22,160 bases of DNA, taken from the NCBI GenBank assembly GCA_021796315.1, contig JAJYOH010000027.1, positions 1 through 22,160 on the forward strand, written 5' to 3'. Both the position numbers and the translations under genes were made by a program. This stretch comes from Chloroflexota bacterium (GTDB taxonomy: Bacteria > Chloroflexota > Anaerolineae > Anaerolineales > Villigracilaceae). The notes under the pieces were generated by a model. It did not search any database. It had not been told where the DNA came from and was given only the letters and a program-made list of their open reading frames with translations. The first letter of the stretch is position 1. Each line of letters opens with the position of its first letter. Shown here piece by piece: positions 14,808-22,160 of the stretch.

Positions 14808-15571
14808 TTTGTGGACCCTCCCGCTAGATAAGTTACGTGCGGCAATGTTCCAAGTTCCTCCAGCAAATGACTGCCGCGGCTGGTAACGGCCGCCTTGCTG
14901 ACCATGCTGTTCGGGTCATCAACTCGACCGAAGACAATGGCGTCCGCCGGGCAGGCCTGCGCACAAGCTGGAACGACTTCGCCATCTCGAATATTACGGT
15001 TCTCGGATTTGGCAGTATCTTCCACGTGGCGAATGCGCTGAATGCAGAAGGTGCATTTCTCCATCACACCACGGCGACGAACCGTCACATCGGGATTAAG
15101 TTGATTTTGCAAGTTAACCAGTTCCGGGCGCTGCCGCGCATCCGTATAATCCCGCCAGTTAAAGACGCGCACCTGATATGGGCAGTTATTGGCGCAATAA
15201 CGAGTACCAACACAGCGGTTGTAAACTTGCAAGTTAATATCTTCAGAAGCGCTGTGCACGGAAGCGAACACAGGGCAGACCGGTTCGCAAGGCGCATTGT
15301 GACACTGCTGGCACATCACCGGCTGATAAGGAGTCATCCTGACTTCCGGGAATGTTCCCTGCCAAAAGCGCTCGATTCGGATCCAGTGCATACCACGGCC
15401 ATAACCGGCATCTACTTCGCCGACAAACGGGACGTTGTTTTCCATTGCACAAGCCGCCACACAAGCCTGACAGCCCGTACAAAGATCCTGGTCAATGACC
15501 ATGCCCCAGCGACCTGCCAACTCAGCTTCTGAATTATTTGTAAATACAGGTAAGTTCAGATCAGTTGCCAT
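14804..15571 (-). CDS. actB2: ACIII Fe-S subunit, ActB C-terminal half as a separate gene (ActB2)
   Basis: The 255-residue protein is a four-cluster ferredoxin of the PsrB/DmsB type. I count 15 candidate ligand cysteines: 31, 34, 37, 41; 87, 90, 95, 99; 120, 126, 130; 173, 176, 203, 207. In the third motif CVGTRYC has Thr where a fourth Cys would sit, which makes that cluster [3Fe-4S]. Three [4Fe-4S] plus one [3Fe-4S] is exactly the set known for ActB. In Rhodothermus and Chloroflexus this part is fused to the molybdopterin-like half; here it follows as its own gene, eight bases after actB1. It links ActC to ActA electronically. Confidence 0.9.
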   Translation of the reverse strand: MATDLNLPVFTNNSEAELAGRWGMVIDQDLCTGCQACVAACAMENNVPFVGEVDAGYGRGMHWIRIERFWQGTFPEVRMTPYQPVMCQQCHNAPCEPVCPVFASVHSASEDINLQVYNRCVGTRYCANNCPYQVRVFNWRDYTDARQRPELVNLQNQLNPDVTVRRRGVMEKCTFCIQRIRHVEDTAKSENRNIRDGEVVPACAQACPADAIVFGRVDDPNSMVSKAAVTSRGSHLLEELGTLPHVTYLAGGSTK

Positions 15572-15579
15572 AAGTTCTC

Positions 15580-17760
15580 CTATTTCGCCGCGTCGGGCCC
15601 ATACACGCCAAGCATACTTTCAAAGCGCGACAATGGACGTTTTTTACCGGTCTTTTCGACGCGTACCTTTAAACCCGCAAAGGCCAGATCGCCTGCTTCA
15701 TTTACAGACGTGCCAAATAGATCGGCGGGATTGACGCCGCGCCCCTTGGCAAATTGTCCATAAGCCGTATGTCCCTGACCAAAGGGCATCGCAACCGTAT
15801 CGGGACGAATTCCCGGATACTTGTAAACGGAGGCTTCCACCTCCCCGTATGCGGATGTGATCTTAACCACATCGTCATCTGTCACACCCAATTTATCGGC
15901 CGTTGCTGGATTTATCTCCACCCAGGTATTCCACATAACAGTCGTGGTTGGGTCAGGGACTTCCTGCAGCCAGGGCTTGTTTGCACCGGCTTCGCCAAGT
16001 ATCGGCGAAACAAAGGGCACAAAGAAGAAATCGCCCTGCCCATCGAATTGAGCGACATCGGCTTTGGGAGAATTGTCCAACGCGGTTACGTTGGTCGGAG
16101 CAACGCGGCCATCTGTGGTCTTCCACCAGCCGCCATATTGTTGGAAATAAGCGGCAAAAGTATTGATGTCAGAAGCCGAGAAGTAACCTTCCGTGTTCAG
16201 CAGGCTGCTAATTTTGCTATCCAAAAACTCAACTTCATCCTTGAATGGAAATGCAGCAGCCAGCGAGCCGCCAGCTTTTTGTGCGGCAGCCAGCAGGACG
16301 TCCACGGTTGACTTGGTATTAAAGAAGGGCGAGATCACTGGCTGTGAACCTGATAAAACAGACGAAGAGGAGCCGGTTGCAACTTTCTGATAACCCCAGG
16401 CCTCCAGCGCGTGATGATCGGGGAAAACGTAATCCGCTTCCAAGGCAGTTTCATCGGGGAAAGTGGCGAACGAAATGATCTGCGGAACATTTTGTCTTGC
16501 GTCGCTAAACCCAAGTTTCCTGGGAAGTTCGAACATTGGGTTGACGCCATGCACGAACAAAACTTTGATCTTGCCGTCCGACATGCTCTTGATGAAATCC
16601 TGCATTTCCTTGCCGCTGGCAGGGCGATGATAATCATCTGCCAGCGGATTGACCGGAGACAGGAACACGCCGCCATCTTTGCCGATATTGCCAACAAGCG
16701 CATTCAACGCCAGGACGGCTTCCGCCGCCTGAAGTCCATTACTCATGCCAAGAGCCGCGCCGCCGGGTATGACCAACGGATGACTATAAGTGGAAACCAA
16801 ACTGACAAGATGATTAAGTGTATCGAGTGAAATGCCCGAAGCGGCGACAACGCTGTTCACGTCGACATTGGCAAAAGCAGAAGGCAGCGCTGCGCCACTG
16901 GCTTCGGCAATGAGTCGGCCAATCGCAAGCGCGACCATCGCTTCAGTCCCCGGCGCGAGCGGAATCCATTCATCGGCCTTTGCCCCGGTCTGGGACATTC
17001 GTGATTCAAACTGAACCAGGTAGCCGCGTTGGATTTGATTCCCGCGGCGCAACCTGGAAAATTCACGCGTTTGGGCAACAGGCGAGAGCCACGTCTCGAG
17101 GAAGTTCGCGCCAAAAGAAAAGACCAGATCAGCGCCGCCGATATCAAAGAAAGGCAGGCTCGACTGGCCTAAAGTATCTTCAGCCGCTTTCATCAGTGTG
17201 GTACGCGCCTCGAACATGCCGAGCGCTCCGAAGCTGATGGGGGCAGGCGCGCCCATTGATTTAGCGAGGTCCGTTACCAGGTCAAAGAGATGATCGGGAG
17301 CCATTCCCAGCAGGAAGGCAATCTCTTCCGGCTTGTTCTTGGTCAAAGCATCTGCCACCACTTGAATGGCGGCATCCCAATCCATCTTATCTCCGCCATC
17401 TGAACCACGTGTGGTGCGGTGGATCGGATCGGTTACGCGGTCAGAGTTATACAAACCGTGCAAAGTGGCCTGACCGCGAGCGCAGGTCTTGCCCAGGTTG
17501 ACAGGGTTATTTGGATTGCCTTCAACTTTGATGGCGCGTCCCTGCATGGTGCGGACAACAAGCCCACATCCCGCCGAGCACTCACGGCAGGCGGTTGCAT
17601 AAAAAGTGCTTAGTCCGTTATAAGTGTACTCCGGCATTTTGATATACGGCTCGCGCGTCACGTACCGCGAAGCCGGACCGCAGCCGGTCAGGGCGGCGGT
17701 TGTCGCCGCACCCACACCAGCCAACTTTAAAAAGTCACGCCGGGAAATCTGTTTGCTCAT
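15580..17760 (-). CDS. actB1: ACIII molybdopterin-oxidoreductase-like subunit, ActB N-terminal half (ActB1)
   Basis: The 726-residue protein starts with a twin-arginine signal (SRRDFLKLAGVGAATTAALTGC) whose end is also a lipobox, so it is probably exported folded and lipidated at C27. It has the molybdopterin oxidoreductase fold, with Cys at 58, 61, 65 and 93 placed as in [4Fe-4S] sites of that family (CRECSAGC...KTCARGQ). In ACIII structures the equivalent domain carries no molybdenum cofactor, and its role is structural; I cannot tell from sequence whether this one does. The C-terminal domain (WVEINPATADKLGVTDDDVVKI, FGQGHTAYGQFAKGRG) is conserved. The ribosome site is AAGGAT. It lies between actA and actB2. 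Confidence 0.9.
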   Translation of the reverse strand: MSKQISRRDFLKLAGVGAATTAALTGCGPASRYVTREPYIKMPEYTYNGLSTFYATACRECSAGCGLVVRTMQGRAIKVEGNPNNPVNLGKTCARGQATLHGLYNSDRVTDPIHRTTRGSDGGDKMDWDAAIQVVADALTKNKPEEIAFLLGMAPDHLFDLVTDLAKSMGAPAPISFGALGMFEARTTLMKAAEDTLGQSSLPFFDIGGADLVFSFGANFLETWLSPVAQTREFSRLRRGNQIQRGYLVQFESRMSQTGAKADEWIPLAPGTEAMVALAIGRLIAEASGAALPSAFANVDVNSVVAASGISLDTLNHLVSLVSTYSHPLVIPGGAALGMSNGLQAAEAVLALNALVGNIGKDGGVFLSPVNPLADDYHRPASGKEMQDFIKSMSDGKIKVLFVHGVNPMFELPRKLGFSDARQNVPQIISFATFPDETALEADYVFPDHHALEAWGYQKVATGSSSSVLSGSQPVISPFFNTKSTVDVLLAAAQKAGGSLAAAFPFKDEVEFLDSKISSLLNTEGYFSASDINTFAAYFQQYGGWWKTTDGRVAPTNVTALDNSPKADVAQFDGQGDFFFVPFVSPILGEAGANKPWLQEVPDPTTTVMWNTWVEINPATADKLGVTDDDVVKITSAYGEVEASVYKYPGIRPDTVAMPFGQGHTAYGQFAKGRGVNPADLFGTSVNEAGDLAFAGLKVRVEKTGKKRPLSRFESMLGVYGPDAAK

Positions 17761-17780
17761 ATCTTATCCTTTCACCCGAT

Positions 17781-18380
17781 CTAATAATGACAGGTACTGC
17801 AATCGGTGAGCTTGGTGCGCTTCTCAGCCAGCATTGCAGATACAGCCGGGTCATGGTTCGGATTGTTCTGAACATTATCCTCGGTCTTCGCCCGGTGACA
17901 GCTCAGGCACCAACCCATGTTCATCACTTGAGGGTTTTGATAAACTGTCATCCTGCTCACATTGCCGTGACAGTCTTCACAGTTCAACCCTGCCGCGATA
18001 TGCGGACGATGGACAAAGTGCACAAAGTCTGGCACCTGTGCCACCGGCACCCAATTAAGCGGCTGTTTATTCTCGACTGCCTGAACCAGCGGTTTTAATA
18101 ATGGACTCGTTTTAGTGATCGCCATTTGTTGATGACAGCCCCAACACTTCGTTTCAGTGGGAAGGCCAGGCGAAGGCCCTCTCAGGGCGCCTGGGTGGCA
18201 ATATAAACATTGAATTCCCACACCGACATGCAGATTGTGTGGGAATTGAATGGGCTGCTCAGGTGATTTTTGGGTTTGGGCAACTCCCCAAACCGCTGCG
18301 CTGAAAACTACCAATAACGTGATGATAACGCCCACACGTCCCAGTGGCTGATTAAGCGCATTGAAAAACTTTTTTAACAT
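17781..18380 (-). CDS. actA: ACIII subunit ActA, pentaheme cytochrome c
   Basis: The 199-residue protein has an N-terminal membrane helix (about 15-34) and five CxxCH heme sites: 58-62, 79-83, 134-138, 158-162 and 194-198, the last three residues before the end being CHY. The spacing fits the cytochrome c7-like ActA of ACIII, which collects electrons from the Fe-S subunit and passes them to ActE or external cytochrome c. The start at 18380 has AGGAG five bases upstream; a longer frame to 18482 would begin upstream of the predicted transcription start and is rejected. First gene of the operon, 20 bases before actB1. Confidence 0.9.
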   Translation of the reverse strand: MLKKFFNALNQPLGRVGVIITLLVVFSAAVWGVAQTQKSPEQPIQFPHNLHVGVGIQCLYCHPGALRGPSPGLPTETKCWGCHQQMAITKTSPLLKPLVQAVENKQPLNWVPVAQVPDFVHFVHRPHIAAGLNCEDCHGNVSRMTVYQNPQVMNMGWCLSCHRAKTEDNVQNNPNHDPAVSAMLAEKRTKLTDCSTCHY

Positions 18381-18462
18381 AGATGCTCCTGACAGTGGGA
18401 TTTCCATAACGCTAAAGATAATATCCACAAATTGTACGTACACCCCGCCGCACAATTTCGGG

Positions 18463-18491
18463 ATTATACTGCAAGCCGGCAAAAAAGTACA
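18463..18491 (-). promoter_or_regulatory. Candidate promoter of the ACIII operon
   Basis: A consensus TATAAT (18463-18468, minus strand) has a weak -35 TGTACT (18486-18491) at 17 bases. The start would be near 18456, giving a ~75-base leader. The weak -35 suggests that an activator may be needed. Confidence 0.5.
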
Positions 18492-18523
18492 CGTAGTGGA
18501 TACAAAATGTGATTATTGAGACA

Positions 18524-18532
18524 TGTTATACT
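18524..18532 (+). promoter_or_regulatory. Extended -10 promoter of the small membrane protein gene
   Basis: TGT-TATACT is an extended -10 element without a good -35. Transcription would start about eight bases before the ATG at 18548, so the message is nearly leaderless. It is divergent from the ACIII promoter. Confidence 0.4.
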
Positions 18533-18547
18533 AAAAAAACTTCGGGC

Positions 18548-18862
18548 ATGAAAATTATCAGGAAACACTTGCGAATTCTTCGGCCTGCGATCATCATCGG
18601 GATCGGACTCGCCTTCGCTTTCATCGGCGCATCCATCGGATCGATCGGGTCTCTCGGTTCCAATGCAGACCCTTCGGCGGGCTCAGGGCAAAGCCTGGGA
18701 GCGGCTGCCCTTTATCAGGTTCAGATCGCGTCCCCCACCCCGACTCCCACTCCCGTTTCGATACCTGGTTCTACCGATCAAATTATGGTGATGGGAATCG
18801 TCATCACGATCATCGTGACACTACCAGTTTTATTTAGTCGAAGCACATGGACAAATAAATAA
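18548..18862 (+). CDS. Small protein with two membrane helices, unknown function
   Basis: I do not recognise this 104-residue protein. It has a basic N-terminus (MKIIRKHLRILR), a helix at about 13-38 rich in Gly/Ile, a periplasmic Pro-Thr linker (SPTPTPTPVSIPG, 62-74), and a second helix at 79-97. Residues 41-51 (DPSAGSGQSLG) are encoded by CCTTCGGCGGGCTCAGGGC..., which resembles a short dispersed repeat common in environmental Chloroflexota-like genomes. The start at 18548 lies just after an extended -10 element and lacks a Shine-Dalgarno; a GTG at 18509 is upstream of that promoter. It is divergent from the ACIII operon, and may or may not be related to it. Confidence 0.6.
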   Translation: MKIIRKHLRILRPAIIIGIGLAFAFIGASIGSIGSLGSNADPSAGSGQSLGAAALYQVQIASPTPTPTPVSIPGSTDQIMVMGIVITIIVTLPVLFSRSTWTNK

Positions 18863-18884
18863 GGCGACCTTCCGGCCGCCTTAT
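18859..18884. terminator. Terminator between convergent genes
   Basis: ATAAGGCG (18859-18866) pairs with CGCCTTAT (18877-18884), with two further G-C pairs after a mismatch and a TTCC loop. The T/A tails are short, so strength is uncertain. Confidence 0.6.
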
Positions 18885-18887
18885 CAT

Positions 18888-20015
18888 TTAACTCGCCTTC
18901 CAATTCTTTGCCATCGCAATTCGTTCACCCAACGGGGGATGATCGTAAAACACAAACACCACCCACTTCTCCGGGTCGACCTCGCCTAAATTTTGATTTG
19001 CCAATCGCACGAACGCTGAACTAAAAGCATCCTTCTTGCCTGTGGATTGCAAAGCATATTCATCTGCCATGCGTTCACGCCAACGGACGACTGCATTTTC
19101 CAATGGCATCAGGATCAAGTTATAAGCTCCGAGCACGATCAGCAAGGCGGGGAAAGCGGCCACGTCGCTCGCGCCTGTAAAGCCAAAGAAACCAATCGCC
19201 CAATTCAAAATTAATGAAGCGAGATAAAGTCCAAGCATGGTTGTGATCGTTCCAAACGTGATCAGGAATGGGATGTCACGATGCACTTGATGTCCCAACT
19301 CGTGAGCAAGAACCGTCTCGATTTCATCGGGCGTGAATTCATTGATCAGTGTATCGCCCAACACGATGCGACGAGTATTGCCGATACCGGTCAGCGCGGC
19401 ATTCGCGGACTTGGAGCGGCGCGACATATCAAACTTATACACGCCCTGGACCTTTGTCTTTGCATTCTCAGCCAACTTCATCAAACGGTCAGCCAGCTCT
19501 TTATGCTCATCACCCAGCGGGACAAATTTATTAAAGATGGGCATGATGAGAACCGGCGCGAGATTCGATAGAAGCACGCTGAACACAAGCAATCCGCCCG
19601 CAGCCCACAGCCACCACCATTGACCGGTGACGCGCAAAGCCAGATAAAGCAACTCCAGCAGGATCAAACCGATGGGCAAACCAACAGCCATGCCTTTGAG
19701 TTGATCCATGATCCAATCTTTCAACGATTGAGTGGATTGATCGAAGCGATGCGGAAGAACAAAACCTGAGTAATAACTCAACGGCAGGTTGAGCACAAAA
19801 TAAATCACACCAAAAACAAAAACATACAGCGGAACGGATAACCAGTCGTTGCTTGTGAGGCCAGTCGCCCAGTTGCGAACGGAAATCGTCCAGCCGAAGA
19901 TGAGCCAGGCCAGGGCGTAGAGTCCGCCAAAGGTCGTGTCGACCAGCCAAAGTCGGCGCGAGATGCGGGCGTATTCCTTGGCTTGCTTTTGTCGTTCGGG
20001 ATCAATTGTTGTCAT
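18888..20015 (-). CDS. M48 family membrane metalloprotease (Ste24/HtpX-like)
   Basis: The 375-residue protein has about six membrane helices and the zinc site H238-E-x-x-H242 (LAHELGHQVHRD), with the third ligand probably E319 in MADEYAL. The order of helices and the SRRSKSANAALTGIG segment match the Ste24-type branch of M48 rather than short HtpX. Such proteases degrade or process membrane proteins at the inner membrane. The start has GGAG six bases upstream. No operon partner is evident; a 9-nt-period repeat element lies upstream at 20035-20107. The natural substrate is unknown. Confidence 0.92.
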   Translation of the reverse strand: MTTIDPERQKQAKEYARISRRLWLVDTTFGGLYALAWLIFGWTISVRNWATGLTSNDWLSVPLYVFVFGVIYFVLNLPLSYYSGFVLPHRFDQSTQSLKDWIMDQLKGMAVGLPIGLILLELLYLALRVTGQWWWLWAAGGLLVFSVLLSNLAPVLIMPIFNKFVPLGDEHKELADRLMKLAENAKTKVQGVYKFDMSRRSKSANAALTGIGNTRRIVLGDTLINEFTPDEIETVLAHELGHQVHRDIPFLITFGTITTMLGLYLASLILNWAIGFFGFTGASDVAAFPALLIVLGAYNLILMPLENAVVRWRERMADEYALQSTGKKDAFSSAFVRLANQNLGEVDPEKWVVFVFYDHPPLGERIAMAKNWKAS

Positions 20016-20034
20016 AAGTCTCCATTTTTTAATT

Positions 20035-20107
20035 AAACACGAAGGACACTAAGGGCACAAAGGATTTAAGAATCTTTACCTTCGTGTACGTTGTGTCCTT
20101 TGTGTTT
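20035..20107. repeat. 9-nt-period inverted repeat element (copy 3)
   Basis: Left arm AAACACGAA, GGACACTAA, GGGCACAAA, GG (20035-20063). Right arm 20079-20107 is the imperfect reverse complement (AAACACAAA, GGACACAAC, GTACACGAA, GG on the minus strand). Its outer end touches the stop codon of the isochorismatase-like gene, the same position relative to a stop as copy 1. Confidence 0.85.
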
Positions 20108-20673
20108 TAAATCTTTTCATTCTCAGCCGCGAGATGAGCGATGACTTGATCTGCCTTCATCACCTGACCATAGGATTTTAACGCGGCCATGAATGCCTTG
20201 TGGACATGCTCGGCGGGAATGGTCGTGTCGCCGAATTTCAGATCGCGCGTGGCGCAGGCATCTTCGGCAACGATAACTTGAAAACCAAAATCCGCCGCGG
20301 CGCGGGCAGTGGCGTCCACACACATGTGGGACATCATGCCGCTGATGATGACGCGCTCGATGCCCCAGCCTTTGAGCATTTCCAACAGATTCGTCTCGCG
20401 GAATGAATTCGGATAATGTTTCTGCACCAGCGGCTCGCCTTCAAAGTGCGCGGCGGAATCGTGAATGTCGGTGCCGCGCTCGCCGGGGATGAAAAAGGTC
20501 GCGGTTGGGCTGAGCGAAATATGTTGGATGTGAACGGTCTTTTGCCCGCGCTCGCGGAAACACTGCAAAAGCATGTAGGCCTTTTGCGCAGCTTCCAGCG
20601 GGTTGACCAGTTCCATCTTGCCGCCGGGGAAATAATCTTTTTGTATGTCTATCACGAGTAAAGCTGTTTTCAT
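20107..20673 (-). CDS. Isochorismatase-fold cysteine hydrolase
   Basis: The 188-residue protein has the full catalytic triad of the family: D9 (LLVIDIQKDYF), K85 (VQKHYPNSF) and C118 (MMSHMCVDATARAA). The cis-peptide region before Cys is present. Members hydrolyse nicotinamide, isochorismate, carbamoyl or similar small substrates; the metal-binding His/Asp set of nicotinamidases is not evident, so the substrate is open. Cytoplasmic. The start codon overlaps the stop of the upstream DUF559 gene (ATGA), so the two are translated together. A 9-nt repeat element follows at the stop codon. Confidence 0.9.
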   Translation of the reverse strand: MKTALLVIDIQKDYFPGGKMELVNPLEAAQKAYMLLQCFRERGQKTVHIQHISLSPTATFFIPGERGTDIHDSAAHFEGEPLVQKHYPNSFRETNLLEMLKGWGIERVIISGMMSHMCVDATARAAADFGFQVIVAEDACATRDLKFGDTTIPAEHVHKAFMAALKSYGQVMKADQVIAHLAAENEKI

Positions 20674-21032
20674 ATATTTTCCTTTTCCGCTATTTTATGA
20701 AGAGCATCTAAAATTACACCAACAACTGCGTCAATGTTGTTCATAATCTCATTGTTCCAAAATCTCAAAACCTGATAGCCTAGAGATTCCAAAAATTCGG
20801 CCCGCTCCGAATCATATTCCTGCCGTTCAATGTGTTGGCTTCCATCTACTTCAATGATCAATTTTCTACGCGGCGCGCAGAAATCAACAACATAATTTCC
20901 TACGGCATATTGACGGCGAAAGTGGACGCCATCCATCCGGTGCGCGCGCAGTTTGGCTTCCGCATCCGTTTGGTTATGGCGTAATTCCTCTGCGCGATGC
21001 ATCATTTTTGGAGTAGAGACCTTGGCTGGCAT
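20670..21032 (-). CDS. DUF559 protein, PD-(D/E)xK-like nuclease fold
   Basis: The 120-residue protein is a typical DUF559 member related to very-short-patch repair endonucleases. The core is RRQYAVGNYVVDF (D50), KLIIEVDGSQH (E61, D63) and GYQVLRFWNNEI. These acidic residues sit where the nuclease fold binds metal. Function in cells is not established. The start at 21032 is chosen because a TATAAT element ends seven bases upstream, making the message leaderless; the in-frame ATG at 21101 lies upstream of that promoter. It overlaps the hydrolase gene by four bases. Confidence 0.88.
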   Translation of the reverse strand: MPAKVSTPKMMHRAEELRHNQTDAEAKLRAHRMDGVHFRRQYAVGNYVVDFCAPRRKLIIEVDGSQHIERQEYDSERAEFLESLGYQVLRFWNNEIMNNIDAVVGVILDALHKIAEKENI

Positions 21033-21039
21033 GTGTGAA

Positions 21040-21068
21040 ATTATAAGCCCCCACCGGCATGCCCGCAA
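21040..21068 (-). promoter_or_regulatory. Promoter of the DUF559-hydrolase pair
   Basis: TTGCGG (21063-21068) and TATAAT (21040-21045) on the minus strand with a 17-base spacer. The start would fall at or next to the ATG at 21032. The -35 resembles the TTGCGC used at 5825 and 6363. Confidence 0.65.
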
Positions 21069-21085
21069 AGAACGCGGACACACCA

Positions 21086-21153
21086 CCTCCCCAAAATCCA
21101 AAGTAAGAACTTTACATAATTATTCCTTCAAGGCTTTTTGGATTTGGGGGAGG
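21086..21153. repeat. Imperfect inverted repeat around the end of the surface-protein gene
   Basis: CCTCCCCAAAATCCAAAG (21086-21103) is matched by its near reverse complement at 21134-21153 (CTTTTTGGATTTGGGGGAGG), separated by about 30 AT-rich bases holding the stop codon at 21112. It could be a terminator-like stem or an element boundary; the T tract is lacking. Confidence 0.55.
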
Positions 21154-22067
21154 CAGGAGGGGGCTATTTGCCGCATCTCCCAAATCCCTCTTTAGAATTG
21201 CTCCGCCGTAAGCGGCAACCGAGCCCCGCACTTTAAGCTCCAGAGCTGAAACTCCGGTCTTAAACTGTCCGTCCGCTTCATAAATCCCCTCAAGGTTCGG
21301 CCCCGCTCCCCCGCCCACCCCCGGGTCAACCGCAATGTTTCCTTTGCCGCCGTTTGCGTCTTTGCCGGTAATCACCATAAAAAATCCGCTTCCTTTAGTC
21401 AGATTGATATTGCCTTTGATATTAAAATCGGCCGAATTAATAAGAAGAATAACTTTTTTAGCGCCGATATTTAAATTTGAGTTTAAGTTCAAGTCCAGGT
21501 TGGACACTCTCCCGTCGAACCTGTACCAATAGTAGCCGTAGGAAGGCGTCGTATTTGCGTTGATTGCCGTCTGATCAAGCGTGTTTAAAGAAAGATTGTC
21601 AATTACGGTATCTTTCGGAATTTGATTGGCAAAATATTTGTAGTCGAAAATTCTCGCATTCGGATTTGAACTCTGTGCCAGCCAGCCCACCTGCGAGACG
21701 TTTGCGCCCGTAAGATTGGTTGAGCCGCTATAGGCCGGAACTCCCGGATACCCGCCCCCGCCCGTGAGCCCGAAGTAATTTCCGCCGGGAACTTTGCTGA
21801 CTAAATCCCCGTTTGCCGAAATATCCCCGTCTTTTACCTGCCACCAGGCAGGTGCTGTACACGCCTGCGTGTTGCAGGATCTTGGCGTGCCACATTGATT
21901 TACTTGTGTTCCTCCGCCACAAGTGACTGAACAAGCACCCCAGACATTTGGGTCACAATTGGGTACATAATAAATATTGAAGTATGCGTTTCCACTGCAA
22001 TAAAAACCGATTTGACTGCCAACCAGCTTTGTGTAACTAGTACATGTAGGCGTAAATGAGTAAGAAG
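21112..22067 (-). pseudogene. Surface protein fragment with thrombospondin type-1 motif, CPR-like, 5'-truncated
   Basis: The readable part (about 318 codons) begins with a Cys-rich stretch including a thrombospondin type-1-like motif at 21859-21942 (WGACSVTCGGGTQVNQC). A glycine/asparagine-rich beta-type region follows (AWWQVKDGDISANGDLVSKVPGG; VILLINSADFNIKGNINLTKG; LEGIYEADGQFKTG; VRGSVAAYGGAILKRDLG). I associate this combination with exported proteins of Patescibacteria (CPR, Microgenomates type). The open frame reaches an ATG at 22101, but that lies inside a transposase gene in another frame, so the true N-terminus with its signal peptide has been cut off by the insertion. An origin by transfer or contig joining is possible. 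Confidence 0.6.
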
Positions 22068-22160
22068 TTAGGCAACGAGAGCCTTGCCCTGATAAGTCCA
22101 TTTGAATGGTTTAGCCATCGTTCGATTGTAGTATTCAATGAAAGCCAATACCTTTCGTTT
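22068..22160 (-). CDS. IS630-type transposase, C-terminal end only
   Basis: From the window edge a frame reads KRKVLAFIEYYN and continues RTMAKPFKWTYQGKALVA, then TAA at 22068-22070. The pattern FIxYYNxxxAKPFKWTYxGK is the characteristic C-terminus of IS630-family DDE transposases. Only 30 residues are in the window; the DDE residues and the left end lie outside. The terminal inverted repeat should be within some tens of bases after the stop, but I could not define it without the other end. Confidence 0.85.
   Translation of the reverse strand, partial: KRKVLAFIEYYNRTMAKPFKWTYQGKALVA

Noticed and set aside
18381..18482. Longer ActA starting at 18482
   Set aside because: The extra 34 residues precede the membrane helix, lie upstream of the likely transcription start, and the ATG at 18380 has AGGAG.
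1..22160. tRNA or rRNA genes
   Set aside because: No cloverleaf with TTCRA-type arm or rRNA segment was recognised by reading either strand; a dedicated scan was not possible.

Overview
The window looks like a chromosomal segment of a Chloroflexota bacterium, most like Anaerolineae. This rests on an alternative complex III (ACIII) gene set, an NAD-linked formate dehydrogenase with cysteine as metal ligand, and 7-nt and 9-nt periodic short repeats scattered between and inside genes, a habit I associate with such genomes. The taxon is inferred, not proven.

Region by region. (1) 1-860: the 3' part of a TPR-repeat protein on the + strand, ending at a terminator shared with the opposite strand. 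(2) 864-5830, minus strand: a three-gene operon for a soluble NAD(P)-linked formate dehydrogenase, transcribed as a fused NuoE-NuoF diaphorase, then a HoxU/NuoG-N-like Fe-S subunit, then the molybdopterin FdhA. A promoter, an upstream terminator and two in-frame 7-nt repeat arrays are visible. (3) 5873-9263, minus strand: a divalent-metal module made of a PRC-barrel/MgtE_N/CBS protein (split here by a +1 frameshift), an Nramp-related transporter with a non-canonical metal site, and a stand-alone CBS-pair protein. It is preceded by a ~290-nt leader with a strong promoter, a 43-aa acidic leader ORF with a perfect Shine-Dalgarno, mutually exclusive hairpins and an intrinsic terminator. (4) 9373-10056, + strand: a decayed regulatory locus. 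A 123-bp MITE-like element with a 9-bp target duplication abuts a class-I cyclic-di-GMP riboswitch with its terminator. A second, degenerate aptamer-like sequence, a 9-nt-period inverted repeat and the tail of an RTX calcium-binding protein follow. (5) 10166-10750: a bactofilin and a bidirectional terminator. (6) 10779-18491, minus strand: the ACIII operon actA-actB1-actB2-actC-actD-actE, then a triheme cytochrome c built from three near-identical domains. ActB is split in two and no ActF is present. (7) 18524-20107: a small membrane protein and an M48 protease. (8) 20107-21068: an isochorismatase-fold hydrolase coupled to a DUF559 protein. (9) 21112-22160: a thrombospondin-1-containing surface protein fragment that resembles Patescibacteria (CPR) proteins, cut by the 3' end of an IS630-type transposase.

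Together the genes describe a cell that can oxidise formate to NADH and move electrons from quinol through ACIII to periplasmic cytochrome c. The most interesting unexplained pieces are the leader of the metal-transport operon, the MITE/riboswitch/RTX locus, the 7-nt arrays inside respiratory genes, and the foreign-looking end of the window.
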